Origin: a virus
Direction: 5' to 3' (one strand)
Length of the DNA stretch: 36,652 bases
IMG/VR virus record: IMGVR_UViG_3300048588_000135
Span: 1 to 36,652 of that record
Every line of letters begins with the position of its first letter. Within the stretch, counting starts at the first letter, position 1. Below are positions 30,669 to 36,509 of the stretch, in pieces. The notes below the pieces were generated by a model. That model saw nothing but the letters and a program-made list of their open reading frames with translations, was not told the origin of the DNA and searched no databases. The translations under genes were made by a program, and so were the position numbers.

Positions 30669-31406
30669 TTAAAGAGATTTATTTATGACAACAATTTTAC
30701 CTCCTACCATTGTACCACTTTCTTTGAAAGAACCTTTTTCAATATCAATCACTTCGGCTTCAACTTCATCAAGCCAATTTTTAAAATCAACTTGCTTTTT
30801 TTGGCTTCCGTTTACCCAACTTTCAGAAGTAATGCAAACCAATCTACCGCCACGAGAAAGGCACTCGTACATTTCTTTTAAGTGGTCAATATCTTGGTTT
30901 TTTGTAAATGGTGGGTTTGCAATAATCTTACTATAAGTTTTGCCATTGTGCTTAAAGAAATCATCTCCAATCAAATTAAAACGCAAACCACTTTTATTCA
31001 ATATAACTGTGTTTACATCCATCAATTCAAAGCAATCAGGTATAACATCGCAAACTTTGTTTATTGCCTTGATAATTGCACCCTGTCCAGCACTTGGCTC
31101 TAAAATTGTATCGTGTTGTTTAAGTTCAGCTAAATAAACCAATTCGTCTGCAAGTTTTTCAGGTGTCGCAAAAAACTGAAATTCTTTTTTTAAGTTTCGT
31201 TTTTCACCATTTGCAATTTGGTCTAATAAGTCTGTCGGGTCGGTAGCGAATACAAACCCAAATACCTTACCACCTTTCCATTTACCTCCAATCAATTCAA
31301 GTGCTTTTGCTACTTCTTGATAAAGTTTACGGTCAAGTTGTACGTTTGGGAGTTTTACCGTTGTTCCATCAACTGTGCAATTCTGCAATACTTCTTCTTT
31401 TGTCAT
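30669..31406 (-). CDS. N6-adenine DNA methyltransferase (cassette gene)
   Basis: A 245-residue methyltransferase. EPSAGQGAI at 103-111 is the AdoMet-binding motif I, and IIANPPFTKN at about 161-170 is the catalytic NPPF motif IV of adenine-N6 enzymes. FFATPEKLADELV before motif I is typical of the type I-like M subunit architecture. The protein is small, with no target-recognition domain that I can see, so specificity is unclear. It could protect phage DNA from host restriction. It is preceded by a 25-residue basic miniprotein in the same cassette. Confidence 0.85.
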   Translation of the reverse strand: MTKEEVLQNCTVDGTTVKLPNVQLDRKLYQEVAKALELIGGKWKGGKVFGFVFATDPTDLLDQIANGEKRNLKKEFQFFATPEKLADELVYLAELKQHDTILEPSAGQGAIIKAINKVCDVIPDCFELMDVNTVILNKSGLRFNLIGDDFFKHNGKTYSKIIANPPFTKNQDIDHLKEMYECLSRGGRLVCITSESWVNGSQKKQVDFKNWLDEVEAEVIDIEKGSFKESGTMVGGKIVVINKSL

Positions 31407-31418
31407 TATTTTATGTTT

Positions 31419-31496
31419 TTAAAATTTCCCACGCTCATTTTTCTTTTTTCTTTTACGTGCTTCAATGAAAGTGTAGTGCGTAAAATCCACCTTCAT
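31419..31496 (-). CDS. 25-residue basic miniprotein (cassette)
   Basis: A short frame starting at the ATG that overlaps the recombination core GTTATATG, reading MKVDFTHYTFIEARKRKKKN plus ERGKF. It is strongly basic. A longer frame from upstream would be read through the recombination site, so I prefer this start. It ends 12 bases before the methyltransferase start codon. It may serve as a leader or coupled peptide for that gene, or be an independent miniprotein. Confidence 0.4.
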   Translation of the reverse strand: MKVDFTHYTFIEARKRKKKNERGKF

Positions 31497-31598
31497 ATAA
31501 CACGGGTTTTGTGCAATTTGCCCTATTAACATTTGTCTATAATTTGAACATTTGTGCAAGGGCAAACTGACACAAAGCCCAAAAACGTTAGCCACAAG
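31490..31598 (-). repeat. attC-like site before the methyltransferase cassette
   Basis: On the minus strand: core CTTGTGGCTAAC (31598 to 31587), then TTTGGGCTTTGTGTCAG with TTTGCCC, a loop, GGGCAAATTGCACAAAACCC, and the core G|TTATATGAAGG (31501 to 31490). The left core matches the complement of the start of the neighbouring cassette at 11 of 12 positions. The palindrome is imperfect, with unpaired bases. Confidence 0.82.
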
Positions 31599-31599
31599 T

Positions 31600-32103
31600 T
31601 TAAGACCTGCGTTCATTTAAGCACTCTTCTACTACATTTGAAACAGCCAAAGACATTTTAGATTTGAAAATAGCATCTTGTTTCAGTTCGTTTGAAATTT
31701 TATCAAATAAACCATCGTTGTTTGAAATAATATTTCTTGCAACTTTATGCGAAAATGCTGTAATTATTGAGTTCTTAAAATCATCAGTTCTAATTACCGA
31801 ATTAAAGCTATCTGAAATCAATTGCTTTAAAAATGTTGTGTTTTCTGAAACAACCGCTTCAACTAATTTTTTCAATGGAGAACTGTAATCTGTCAATACT
31901 TTTTGTATGCTTTCATTCATTGCAATTTGAGCAGTTCTTAAAATGTCCTGCTCCAATGTAATCGGTAGGTGTTTCTTTTCCGTTTTGGTATTAATTGCTT
32001 CAACTTGCATTTTTACATCTTCACGGAATTTTGAGTTTTCTGCTCTTAAATCTTGAACAGCTTTAAATAAGTTGTCAATTGTTTGTTGTTCTTTCGTTGT
32101 CAT
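31600..32103 (-). CDS. Cassette protein, helical, hypothetical
   Basis: A 167-residue protein that is almost entirely helical. Residues 1-45 form a likely coiled coil (TIDNLFKAVQDLRAENSKFREDVK), then charged helices (LPITLEQDILRTAQIAMNES, SPLKKLVEAVVSENTTFLKQL). No family recognised. It fills its cassette from the start core GTTAGCCACAGG to the end core CTTGTGGCTAAC. Function unknown; an oligomeric scaffold is possible. Confidence 0.6.
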   Translation of the reverse strand: MTTKEQQTIDNLFKAVQDLRAENSKFREDVKMQVEAINTKTEKKHLPITLEQDILRTAQIAMNESIQKVLTDYSSPLKKLVEAVVSENTTFLKQLISDSFNSVIRTDDFKNSIITAFSHKVARNIISNNDGLFDKISNELKQDAIFKSKMSLAVSNVVEECLNERRS

Positions 32104-32137
32104 AATTATTTAATTTTAAGGTGATTATTAATAAAAC

Positions 32138-32276
32138 CCTGTGGCTAACAATGTGTATAATTAATTGGGGTTGCAGTGCGGTTTTCAGCGTTTTACCTCG
32201 CCCCAGCGTTCAGTGTCTTTGATTGGTTCGTGCCACGTAATCCCCAACTAATCATACACTAAACGTTAGCCGCAAG
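32138..32276 (-). repeat. attC-like site before the helical cassette protein
   Basis: On the minus strand: core CTTGCGGCTAAC (32276 to 32265), left arm GTGTATGATTAGTTGGGG, a loop of about 60 bases, right arm CCCCAATTAATTATACAC, and the core G|TTAGCCACAGG (32149 to 32138). Both arms are longer than in the other sites, giving a strong hairpin. Confidence 0.8.
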
Positions 32277-32277
32277 C

Positions 32278-32349
32278 CTACCGACCACGTTTACGAGCTT
32301 GTTTTGCACGTTTAGACGCAGCCCTTGACTTTTTCTGTTTATTAGTCAT
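32278..32349 (-). CDS. 23-residue Arg/Lys-rich miniprotein (cassette)
   Basis: A frame that begins at the ATG overlapping the previous gene's stop (ATGA) and reads MTNKQKKSRAASKRAKQARK plus RGR. Eleven of its residues are Lys or Arg, so a nucleic-acid-binding peptide is plausible. The stop immediately precedes the recombination core. It is too short to be found by default length cut-offs. Because it is coupled and its frame is open, I list it at moderate confidence. Confidence 0.45.
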   Translation of the reverse strand: MTNKQKKSRAASKRAKQARKRGR

Positions 32350-32471
32350 GGACTTTTACGACTTGGTTTTGAACCCGAATATTTCATTTCAGGTAAATCG
32401 GAATAAGGATTTGTGTAATCCATCATTGTTGCTGCTAATCCCAACATTAGGGCTGCTTTTTTCATACTCAT
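32346..32471 (-). CDS. 41-residue cassette miniprotein
   Basis: A frame starting ATGAGTATG at 32471 and reading MSMKKAALMLGLAATMMDYT then NPYSDLPEMKYSG, ending SKSRKSP-like in a basic tail. The N-terminal 18 residues are hydrophobic after two lysines, so a membrane or secretion segment is possible. Its stop overlaps the start of the 23-residue gene. Unknown function. Confidence 0.45.
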   Translation of the reverse strand: MSMKKAALMLGLAATMMDYTNPYSDLPEMKYSGSKPSRKSP

Positions 32472-32499
32472 ATTGTTATTTTGTTTGTGAGAACTGTCA

Positions 32500-32535
32500 G
32501 GCGGCTAGTGCAAAGCCGTAAAACGTTAGCGGCAA
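32500..32535 (-). repeat. Degenerate attC-like site
   Basis: On the minus strand the core GCCGCTAAC (32533 to 32525) is followed by GTTTTACGGCTTTGCACTAGCCGCC. The expected right core is replaced by CTAGCCGC; its TAGCCGC part still complements the core at the far end of the next cassette. Only a short GGC/GCC stem remains, so the site is probably inactive or shortened. Confidence 0.5.
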
Positions 32536-32537
32536 CC

Positions 32538-32825
32538 TTACAGAAACTCATCAACCTTGTGAGTGTCTAATCCTGTATAAGTGTGTATTAGTTTCCGCAA
32601 AGCGGAACCACAACTTTCTACCATCTTAATTCTATCTTCAATAGCCATACCATCGTAATCTTGGTTATCATACATTTTGTCCATTAAAGCAGTTTGAAAA
32701 ATAATAGTTGCGTTCCTAAAATCCCTTTTGGAATAATTAGGTTTGTTTTCATTACCTTTTGCATCTGCATTTTGGGTTAGCAAGTCGTTTGCTATTGATT
32801 CAAGTTCTGTTTTGTAATTTCTCAT
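32538..32825 (-). CDS. Cassette protein, hypothetical
   Basis: A 95-residue protein. I start it at the ATG at 32825 (MRNYKTELESIANDLLTQ), because an upstream in-frame extension is encoded by the recombination site. It is helical and acidic, with a Lys/Asn-rich loop (ADAKGNENKPNYSKRDFRN) and a C-terminal segment KLIHTYTGLDTHKVDEFL. No family recognised. It fills a cassette between sites at 32855-32986 and 32500-32535. Confidence 0.6.
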   Translation of the reverse strand: MRNYKTELESIANDLLTQNADAKGNENKPNYSKRDFRNATIIFQTALMDKMYDNQDYDGMAIEDRIKMVESCGSALRKLIHTYTGLDTHKVDEFL

Positions 32826-32854
32826 TTTATTATTGATTTGTGAAGAAAGGCAGC

Positions 32855-32986
32855 CGCACACACGTGCTATACAAAAGAGGCGGTTCGGTACTCCGCAGGA
32901 GCATTTATGGTTAAACAAACATTTGTACTCCGCATCAACTTTAGTGCTAATAATCGCCTCCTTCGTATAGCACCATACGTTGTAAG
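32855..32986 (-). repeat. attC-like site with non-canonical right core
   Basis: On the minus strand: core CTTACAAC (32986 to 32979), left arm GGTGCTATACGAAGGAGGCG, a loop, right arm CGCCTCTTTTGTATAGCAC, and a right core GTGTGCGGC instead of the expected GTTAGCGGC. The left core complements the start of the 59-residue cassette at 13 of 14 positions. The palindrome is well preserved despite the core change. Confidence 0.7.
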
Positions 32987-32991
32987 TAATA

Positions 32992-33171
32992 CTACTTTTG
33001 TACTCCGTAAGAAACTATAATTTTATTAAGCACTTGTATTTTTGCTTTAATGCACGTTATTATTTTTTTATCGTGTTTAGTGAATTTTAAGTTATTCATA
33101 CTACTTGTTAAGTCTATTGCAGTTATTTCGTGCCTTAGCTCTTTTATTTCTCTTTGTATTAATTCAATCAT
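32992..33171 (-). CDS. 59-residue cassette protein, hypothetical
   Basis: A helical, basic protein (MIELIQREIKELRHEITAID, SMNNLKFTKHDKKIITCIKA, IQVLNKIIVSYGVQK). Its first 20 residues could form a short coiled coil. It fills a cassette of about 230 bases, starting about 40 bases after the core. I recognise no family. Its open frame ends exactly before the CTTACAAC core. Confidence 0.55.
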   Translation of the reverse strand: MIELIQREIKELRHEITAIDLTSSMNNLKFTKHDKKIITCIKAKIQVLNKIIVSYGVQK

Positions 33172-33200
33172 TTTATTTTGTTTTAGTTAATATTTCCGTA

Positions 33201-33256
33201 CTACTTACAACAACACCTAAAACGCCACTACGCGGACGTTTAGCTAGGCGTTAATC
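33201..33256 (-). repeat. attC-like site, short (about 56 bases)
   Basis: On the minus strand: core GATTAAC (33256 to 33250), GCCTAGCTAAACG, a short centre, then GTTTTAGGTGTTGTT and the core G|TTGTAAG (33211 to 33204). The palindrome is short but continuous. The right core fits the complement of the end of the 59-residue cassette. Confidence 0.65.
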
Positions 33257-33409
33257 ATCGCTTAATGACTGCCCGAAAACTATACAAGCTAAACATACAG
33301 GAAGATACCACTTCCAATTATCTGTTTGAGTTATCCAAATCGATGATAAAATCATTCCACTTGTGAATATTGCTACTGAGTTTAAAAACTTTTTTACTTT
33401 TTTCATCAT
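33251..33409 (-). CDS. 52-residue cassette membrane protein
   Basis: A frame MMKKVKKFLNSVAIFTSGMI then LSSIWITQTDNWKWYLPVCL and ACIVFGQSLSDD. It has a basic N-terminus and two short hydrophobic segments (about 10-27 and 35-47), so a small two-pass membrane protein is likely. The stop TAA is part of the GATTAAC core. The cassette start core (GTTATAG) and end core match only in GTTA, so this cassette is more diverged than the others. Confidence 0.5.
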   Translation of the reverse strand: MMKKVKKFLNSVAIFTSGMILSSIWITQTDNWKWYLPVCLACIVFGQSLSDD

Positions 33410-33424
33410 TCTAAAATAAACGCC

Positions 33425-33460
33425 CTATAACATCGGTTCGGCAATTTTGTCGTTTTGCTC
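33425..33460 (-). repeat. Half-site at the start of the minus array
   Basis: On the minus strand ATTGCCGAACCGATG is followed by the core G|TTATAGGGCG (33431 to 33421). I cannot find a left arm upstream. It marks the join between phage sequence and the first cassette, where only the right half of a site is expected. Confidence 0.45.
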
Positions 33461-33502
33461 AAAATCTATAAGCACACATTTAATTTTATCTATCTCTTCC
33501 AT
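33425..33502 (-). CDS. 25-residue early frame, possibly truncated by the array
   Basis: A frame MEEIDKIKCVLIDFEQNDKI then AEPML, starting at 33502. Its final codon and stop (TTA TAG) are the recombination core GTTATAG. It may be the surviving N-terminus of a longer phage gene whose 3' end was replaced when cassettes inserted. No family can be assigned to so short a protein. Confidence 0.35.
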   Translation of the reverse strand: MEEIDKIKCVLIDFEQNDKIAEPML

Positions 33503-33561
33503 GTGATTTCTATCATGAAATTATTTTATATTCAAAGTGAAAGATTCTTCAACTACTTGTT

Positions 33562-33714
33562 CTAATTCCACAAGAAAAGTTCACGAAGTGAAGCTTTACC
33601 AGTTTCGTTTTCACGAATCTCAAAATTCATATTACCTCCAAAAGAGATGATATTAATATTTTCACATTGTAGTTTATTTTCTACTTTCATTTGTCTTGCC
33701 TGTGAAGTTCTCAT
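33562..33714 (-). CDS. First gene of the minus-strand early operon, hypothetical
   Basis: A 50-residue frame, MRTSQARQMKVENKLQCENI, then NIISFGGNMNFEIRENETGK and ASLRELFLWN. It begins 35 bases after the -7 box at 33749. Just before its stop another frame continues with VELEQVVEESFTLNIK down to 33521, one base out of register. This looks like either a -1 frameshift or a sequencing or evolutionary indel in a gene that was about 66 residues long. The product is unknown, rich in Asn and Glu. Confidence 0.5.
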   Translation of the reverse strand: MRTSQARQMKVENKLQCENINIISFGGNMNFEIRENETGKASLRELFLWN

Positions 33715-33748
33715 GATTCTTAGTTTTTAAGTGTCTTATTTAATGATT

Positions 33749-33819
33749 CAAATATACCTATTTATACTTTAAAAATAACAAAATAGTTTTAAGAAATAGT
33801 AATTTATAATCATTCTAAA
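33749..33819 (-). promoter_or_regulatory. Early promoter with conserved 20-bp element (copy 4, minus operon)
   Basis: On the minus strand: TTTAGAATGATTATAAATTA (33819 to 33800), TTTG (33782 to 33779), AAAGTATAA, and TATATTTG (33756 to 33749). The TTTG to TATATTTG gap is 22 bases, close to the 23 of the plus-strand copies. It should drive the entire minus array through 29511. Confidence 0.72.
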
Positions 33820-33865
33820 TAGCGAGCGTGGGTTTTATAGCGGAAAAAATGTTTTACTTTTGGGT

Positions 33866-34066
33866 ATGGTAACGAAAGAAATAGAGGCAAGGCAGCGAGC
33901 TGAGTTCTCGGAGCAGTTGCGAAATAAAACCGCAAAAGAACTAAAGCAGGAAGCTGCTTATATAACCAATACTATCTTGGCGGCTTTCCCGTTAAGCTAC
34001 GCAAAGGTGGCTGGTAACAACTGGCAGCTTAATGCTATTAATAAGGAGCTGAAAAAAAGAATATAA
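33866..34066 (+). CDS. Hypothetical regulatory-region protein
   Basis: A 66-residue basic helical protein, MVTKEIEARQRAEFSEQLRN, then KTAKELKQEAAYITNTILAAF and LSYAKVAGNNWQLNAINKEL. A TTG two codons earlier is an alternative start. It lies in the intergenic region between the divergent early operons. I recognise no family. A small DNA- or RNA-binding protein is possible. Confidence 0.55.
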   Translation: MVTKEIEARQRAEFSEQLRNKTAKELKQEAAYITNTILAAFPLSYAKVAGNNWQLNAINKELKKRI

Positions 34067-34084
34067 AATGTGAATTGTTTTTTT

Positions 34085-34114
34085 TTTGTGTTTAATTTAT
34101 TTTAAATATATTTG
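34085..34114 (+). promoter_or_regulatory. Promoter of the Cro-like gene, possibly leaderless
   Basis: TTTG at 34085-34088, an 18-base spacer and TATATTTG at 34107-34114. The ATG at 34119 begins only five bases after the box, so a transcript starting at the usual distance would have no 5' leader. Confidence 0.6.
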
Positions 34115-34118
34115 AAGC

Positions 34119-34271
34119 ATGATACATGAACGAATAAGAGAACTAGGCATTAAAAAAATGTGGCTAGCCAAGAAAATAGGCATTAGCAATGTTTTGTTGT
34201 CGTACTATTTAACAGGCAGCAGACCCATGCCTGACAGAATTAAAAAGAAAATACTAGAAATTCTAGGTTGA
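34119..34271 (+). CDS. Small HTH protein, Cro-like
   Basis: A 50-residue protein that is essentially only a helix-turn-helix: IRELGIKKMWLAKKIGISNV (about 6-25) and LLSYYLTGSRPMPDRIKKKI. It resembles the core of Cro/XRE-type proteins, but without the usual C-terminal dimerisation strand. It lies upstream of the replication genes and may control the early promoters. Start chosen at the ATG after the -7 box. The next gene begins about 40 bases later. Confidence 0.6.
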   Translation: MIHERIRELGIKKMWLAKKIGISNVLLSYYLTGSRPMPDRIKKKILEILG

Positions 34272-34313
34272 TTTTTTTTGTCGAAGCGGTTAAAATAGTT
34301 TAAACATTTAATC

Positions 34314-34898
34314 ATGAGAAAAGCATTTAATTTCTATTACAGTTACTATGAAGTAATGAAAGAACTTCCCGAAAAGGAGAAGCTAACTTTTTTGACTGCA
34401 ATATTAGAACGACAATTTGAAGGTATTGAACCTAATGGTTTAAAGGGTATGGCTAAGCTTGCGTACATATCACAGAAACATAGCATTGATGCGCAAGTGG
34501 TTGGTTATGAGAAGAAAACGGGAGTCACTTTAACACCTTTGGTAGGGGGTTCGGTAGGGGGTTCGGTAGGGGGTTCGGTAGGGGGTTCGGTACAAGAGAA
34601 AGAGAAAGAGAAAGAGAAAGAGAAAGAGAAAGGTGAACTGTCGCATATACCTGCTTTTGAAGATTTTCTCGCTCATGCAATTTCTAAAGTGCCTAACGTG
34701 TGTAAGGAAGCTGTCAAACTAAAATATGACAGTTGGGTAGAGAATGGGTGGAAGGATGGCAATGACAAAAAAATAAAAAACTGGCACAGCAAGCTTACTA
34801 ATACTGTTGGGTTCCTGCAAAAACAAAAAACAAATAATTATGGAAGATTTGAGCAAAAAGGAAATATTGGATATGACGAGGCACTTGCCAAGTGGTAA
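34314..34898 (+). CDS. DUF6291-like replication protein with repetitive linker
   Basis: A 194-residue protein. The N-terminal half (FYYSYYEVMKELPEKEKLTF, then LERQFEGIEPNGLKGMAKLA) resembles the DUF6291 domain of phage replication proteins. The middle is low complexity, with four GGSV units (about 78-93) and six Glu-Lys pairs (about 95-106). The C-terminal domain (AFEDFLAHAISKVPNVCKEA, KNWHSKLTNTVGFLQKQK) resembles the C-terminus of replication initiators. It starts the replication block, and its 3' end overlaps the next gene. The linker DNA may be an origin (see findings). Confidence 0.6.
   Translation: MRKAFNFYYSYYEVMKELPEKEKLTFLTAILERQFEGIEPNGLKGMAKLAYISQKHSIDAQVVGYEKKTGVTLTPLVGGSVGGSVGGSVGGSVQEKEKEKEKEKEKGELSHIPAFEDFLAHAISKVPNVCKEAVKLKYDSWVENGWKDGNDKKIKNWHSKLTNTVGFLQKQKTNNYGRFEQKGNIGYDEALAKW
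34541..34631 (+). repeat. In-gene tandem repeats: 12-bp x4 and GAGAAA x6
   Basis: GGTAGGGGGTTC is repeated four times at 34541-34588, then after seven bases GAGAAA is repeated six times at 34596-34631. Both keep the reading frame. The first array has four runs of five G per strand, so a G-quadruplex is possible. The arrangement recalls iterons plus an AT/purine-rich element inside a replication gene. Confidence 0.85.
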
Positions 34899-35679
34899 TA
34901 GTGAGCTTGATTTTTTTTTAAAAAATAGATCGGAAATAAAATTGCGCGATTTAGTGAATATAGAGCCGCTTAAAGAGGTGTTAAGATACTGCGTTGTTTT
35001 GGTTGGTATAAAAAAAGAAAACATGCCAAGCGATGCGCAAAAATCAGTTTTAATTGATTTTTTAATTAACCGACTTGGAGGTTACTCCCCCAGCGAAATT
35101 AAACACGCTTTTTTGTTAGCTGTTGAAGGAAAGTTAAATGTATCTGTAACCGCGTATCAAAGTTTTGATTCCGTTTACGTTTCCGATATCCTGAAAGCAT
35201 ATAAGAATTATATTGTTCAAAAAAATTATCACACAAAAGAAACTCAAGAGCCTATTAAAAAGGAAATAACAGAAAACGAAAAAAGAGCCGTTTTAAAGGT
35301 TTTTTTTCTTGATCTGATAGATAGGTATAAAAAATCTTTAAAATCGCTTAGGAGTGAAATAAATGATGAGTACGGAGTTGTGTACGACCAATTGACTAGG
35401 TTAGGTATAATGAATGCGACTACTCAAGAGAAAATAAACGCTTTTGAAAAGGCGAAACTGCTTACTTTCATTGTCAATATTGGGGATGCCAATGACAGGA
35501 GGGCGTTTAAGGCGTTTAAAGAATGCCATTTCAAAAATGGCTCTGGCGACAGGTCGAATGTTTATTACATCAAATGCAAGCAGCAATCAAAATCAATTCT
35601 AACCGATCAATTTATAAAGAAAAGCATAAAAGAAAATCGCGATCTTGAGGCGGAGATAAAAAAACATTTTGAATTATGA
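34840..35679 (+). CDS. Replication-associated hypothetical protein
   Basis: A 279-residue helical protein. I start it at the ATG at 34840 (MEDLSKKEILDMTRHLPSG); a longer frame begins in the previous gene. Segment MPSDAQKSVLIDFLINRLGG and YSPSEIKHAFLLAVEGKLNV (about 65-105) resembles the middle of phage replisome-organiser proteins. The basic C-terminus is KSIKENRDLEAEIKKHFEL. No helicase or polymerase motif is visible. It is the second gene of the replication block. Confidence 0.5.
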   Translation: MEDLSKKEILDMTRHLPSGNSELDFFLKNRSEIKLRDLVNIEPLKEVLRYCVVLVGIKKENMPSDAQKSVLIDFLINRLGGYSPSEIKHAFLLAVEGKLNVSVTAYQSFDSVYVSDILKAYKNYIVQKNYHTKETQEPIKKEITENEKRAVLKVFFLDLIDRYKKSLKSLRSEINDEYGVVYDQLTRLGIMNATTQEKINAFEKAKLLTFIVNIGDANDRRAFKAFKECHFKNGSGDRSNVYYIKCKQQSKSILTDQFIKKSIKENRDLEAEIKKHFEL

Positions 35680-35957
35680 AAAGTAAAAGAATGAAAGCGC
35701 TAGAGGGCGCAGCGCATAGCTATATTGAGGCGTTTTGTAAGAAGCAAGAGATGGAATTTGAGGGCACTATCGGAGTGTGTGAAATAGTTATCTGCAGCGA
35801 CTTCTATTTCAGTTTTCAGGATATAGTTCACGACATTGAAACAAAGCAGCCAAAAGGTCTTATAATTAAATGGTATTATGATTCAATTGATTTTCACCCG
35901 AAAGTTTTAAACTATAAAAGTTTTTGCATTGGCTTAAGGTTTGAACATATTGTTTAG
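35676..35957 (+). CDS. Hypothetical early protein
   Basis: A 93-residue protein (MKSKRMKALEGAAHSYIEAF, CKKQEMEFEGTIGVCEIVIC) with a beta-rich end (PKGLIIKWYYDSIDFHPKVL, NYKSFCIGLRFEHIV). It overlaps the preceding gene by four bases. Its stop lies inside the 20-bp promoter element at 35953. No family recognised. Confidence 0.6.
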   Translation: MKSKRMKALEGAAHSYIEAFCKKQEMEFEGTIGVCEIVICSDFYFSFQDIVHDIETKQPKGLIIKWYYDSIDFHPKVLNYKSFCIGLRFEHIV

Positions 35958-36023
35958 AATGATTATAAATTACAGAAATATAAAACTATTTGTATGTTAC
36001 TAAAGTATAATGTATTATATTTG
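35953..36023 (+). promoter_or_regulatory. Early promoter with conserved 20-bp element (copy 2)
   Basis: TTTAGAATGATTATAAATTA at 35953-35972, TTTG at 35989-35992, AAAGTATAAT and TATATTTG at 36016-36023. It should drive 36049 through the circular junction, ERF and the plus array. It is the closest relative of the block at 4133. Confidence 0.72.
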
Positions 36024-36048
36024 AACAACAAAATAAACAAGTGAAGAA

Positions 36049-36321
36049 ATGATAGTAACATTAGAATTAGAGAACGAAGATTTTGAAACCATTTTAGGAG
36101 GTGAAGAAGTCATCTCCATTGATTGCGAATGGTTATACGATGGCGGAACTGTTGAAGAGTGCCACGGGTTGCACGATATGGGTGGTTGGGTGCTTCAAAG
36201 CGCTAAGATAGAAGGTGAGTGTATATTAACCCAATTAGAAAATGAAATTTCATCGTCAAGAGGTGAAAAAAGACAGTTTTTAAAAGATGTTTCACAAAAA
36301 ATACACCAATCATGCTGTTGA
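36049..36321 (+). CDS. Hypothetical early protein
   Basis: A 90-residue acidic protein. A beta-rich N-terminus (MIVTLELENEDFETILGGEE, VISIDCEWLYDGGTVEECHG) is followed by a helical end (EISSSRGEKRQFLKDVSQKI). The first gene behind the promoter at 35953. It overlaps the next gene by ten bases. I recognise no family. Confidence 0.6.
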   Translation: MIVTLELENEDFETILGGEEVISIDCEWLYDGGTVEECHGLHDMGGWVLQSAKIEGECILTQLENEISSSRGEKRQFLKDVSQKIHQSCC

Positions 36322-36509
36322 GCTTCGACCAAAGAAAAGCGCTTTTGTCCAGGATAAAGGTGCTAGATAGCCGATCAAATGGCTTGTTTAAAAACTATTT
36401 CCAAACAAGAAAAGAAAAGGCGTTGGAGTTAAAAACAGCGGTAGATTTGGAGATAAGCGCTGTTTGGAATATTTACACACAAAACAGAAAACATGGAACC
36501 GAAATATAA
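36312..36509 (+). CDS. Hypothetical early protein, helical
   Basis: A 65-residue basic protein (MLLSFDQRKALLSRIKVLDS, KNYFQTRKEKALELKTAVDL). It overlaps both neighbours: the previous gene by ten bases and the next gene by 17. These overlaps suggest a coupled early operon. No family recognised. Confidence 0.55.
   Translation: MLLSFDQRKALLSRIKVLDSRSNGLFKNYFQTRKEKALELKTAVDLEISAVWNIYTQNRKHGTEI

Noticed and set aside
31419-31616. A 65-residue frame before the methyltransferase gene
   Set aside because: Its first 40 codons run through the whole recombination site; only the last 25 residues from the ATG at 31496 are plausible.
32538-32918. Longer start for the 95-residue cassette protein
   Set aside because: The extension is encoded by the right arm and loop of the recombination site and looks non-protein-like (Cys-rich, repeated GVP/CG).
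33855-33862. TACTTTTG as a promoter for the gene at 33866
   Set aside because: Transcription would start at or after the start codon, and no TTTG box lies at the right distance.
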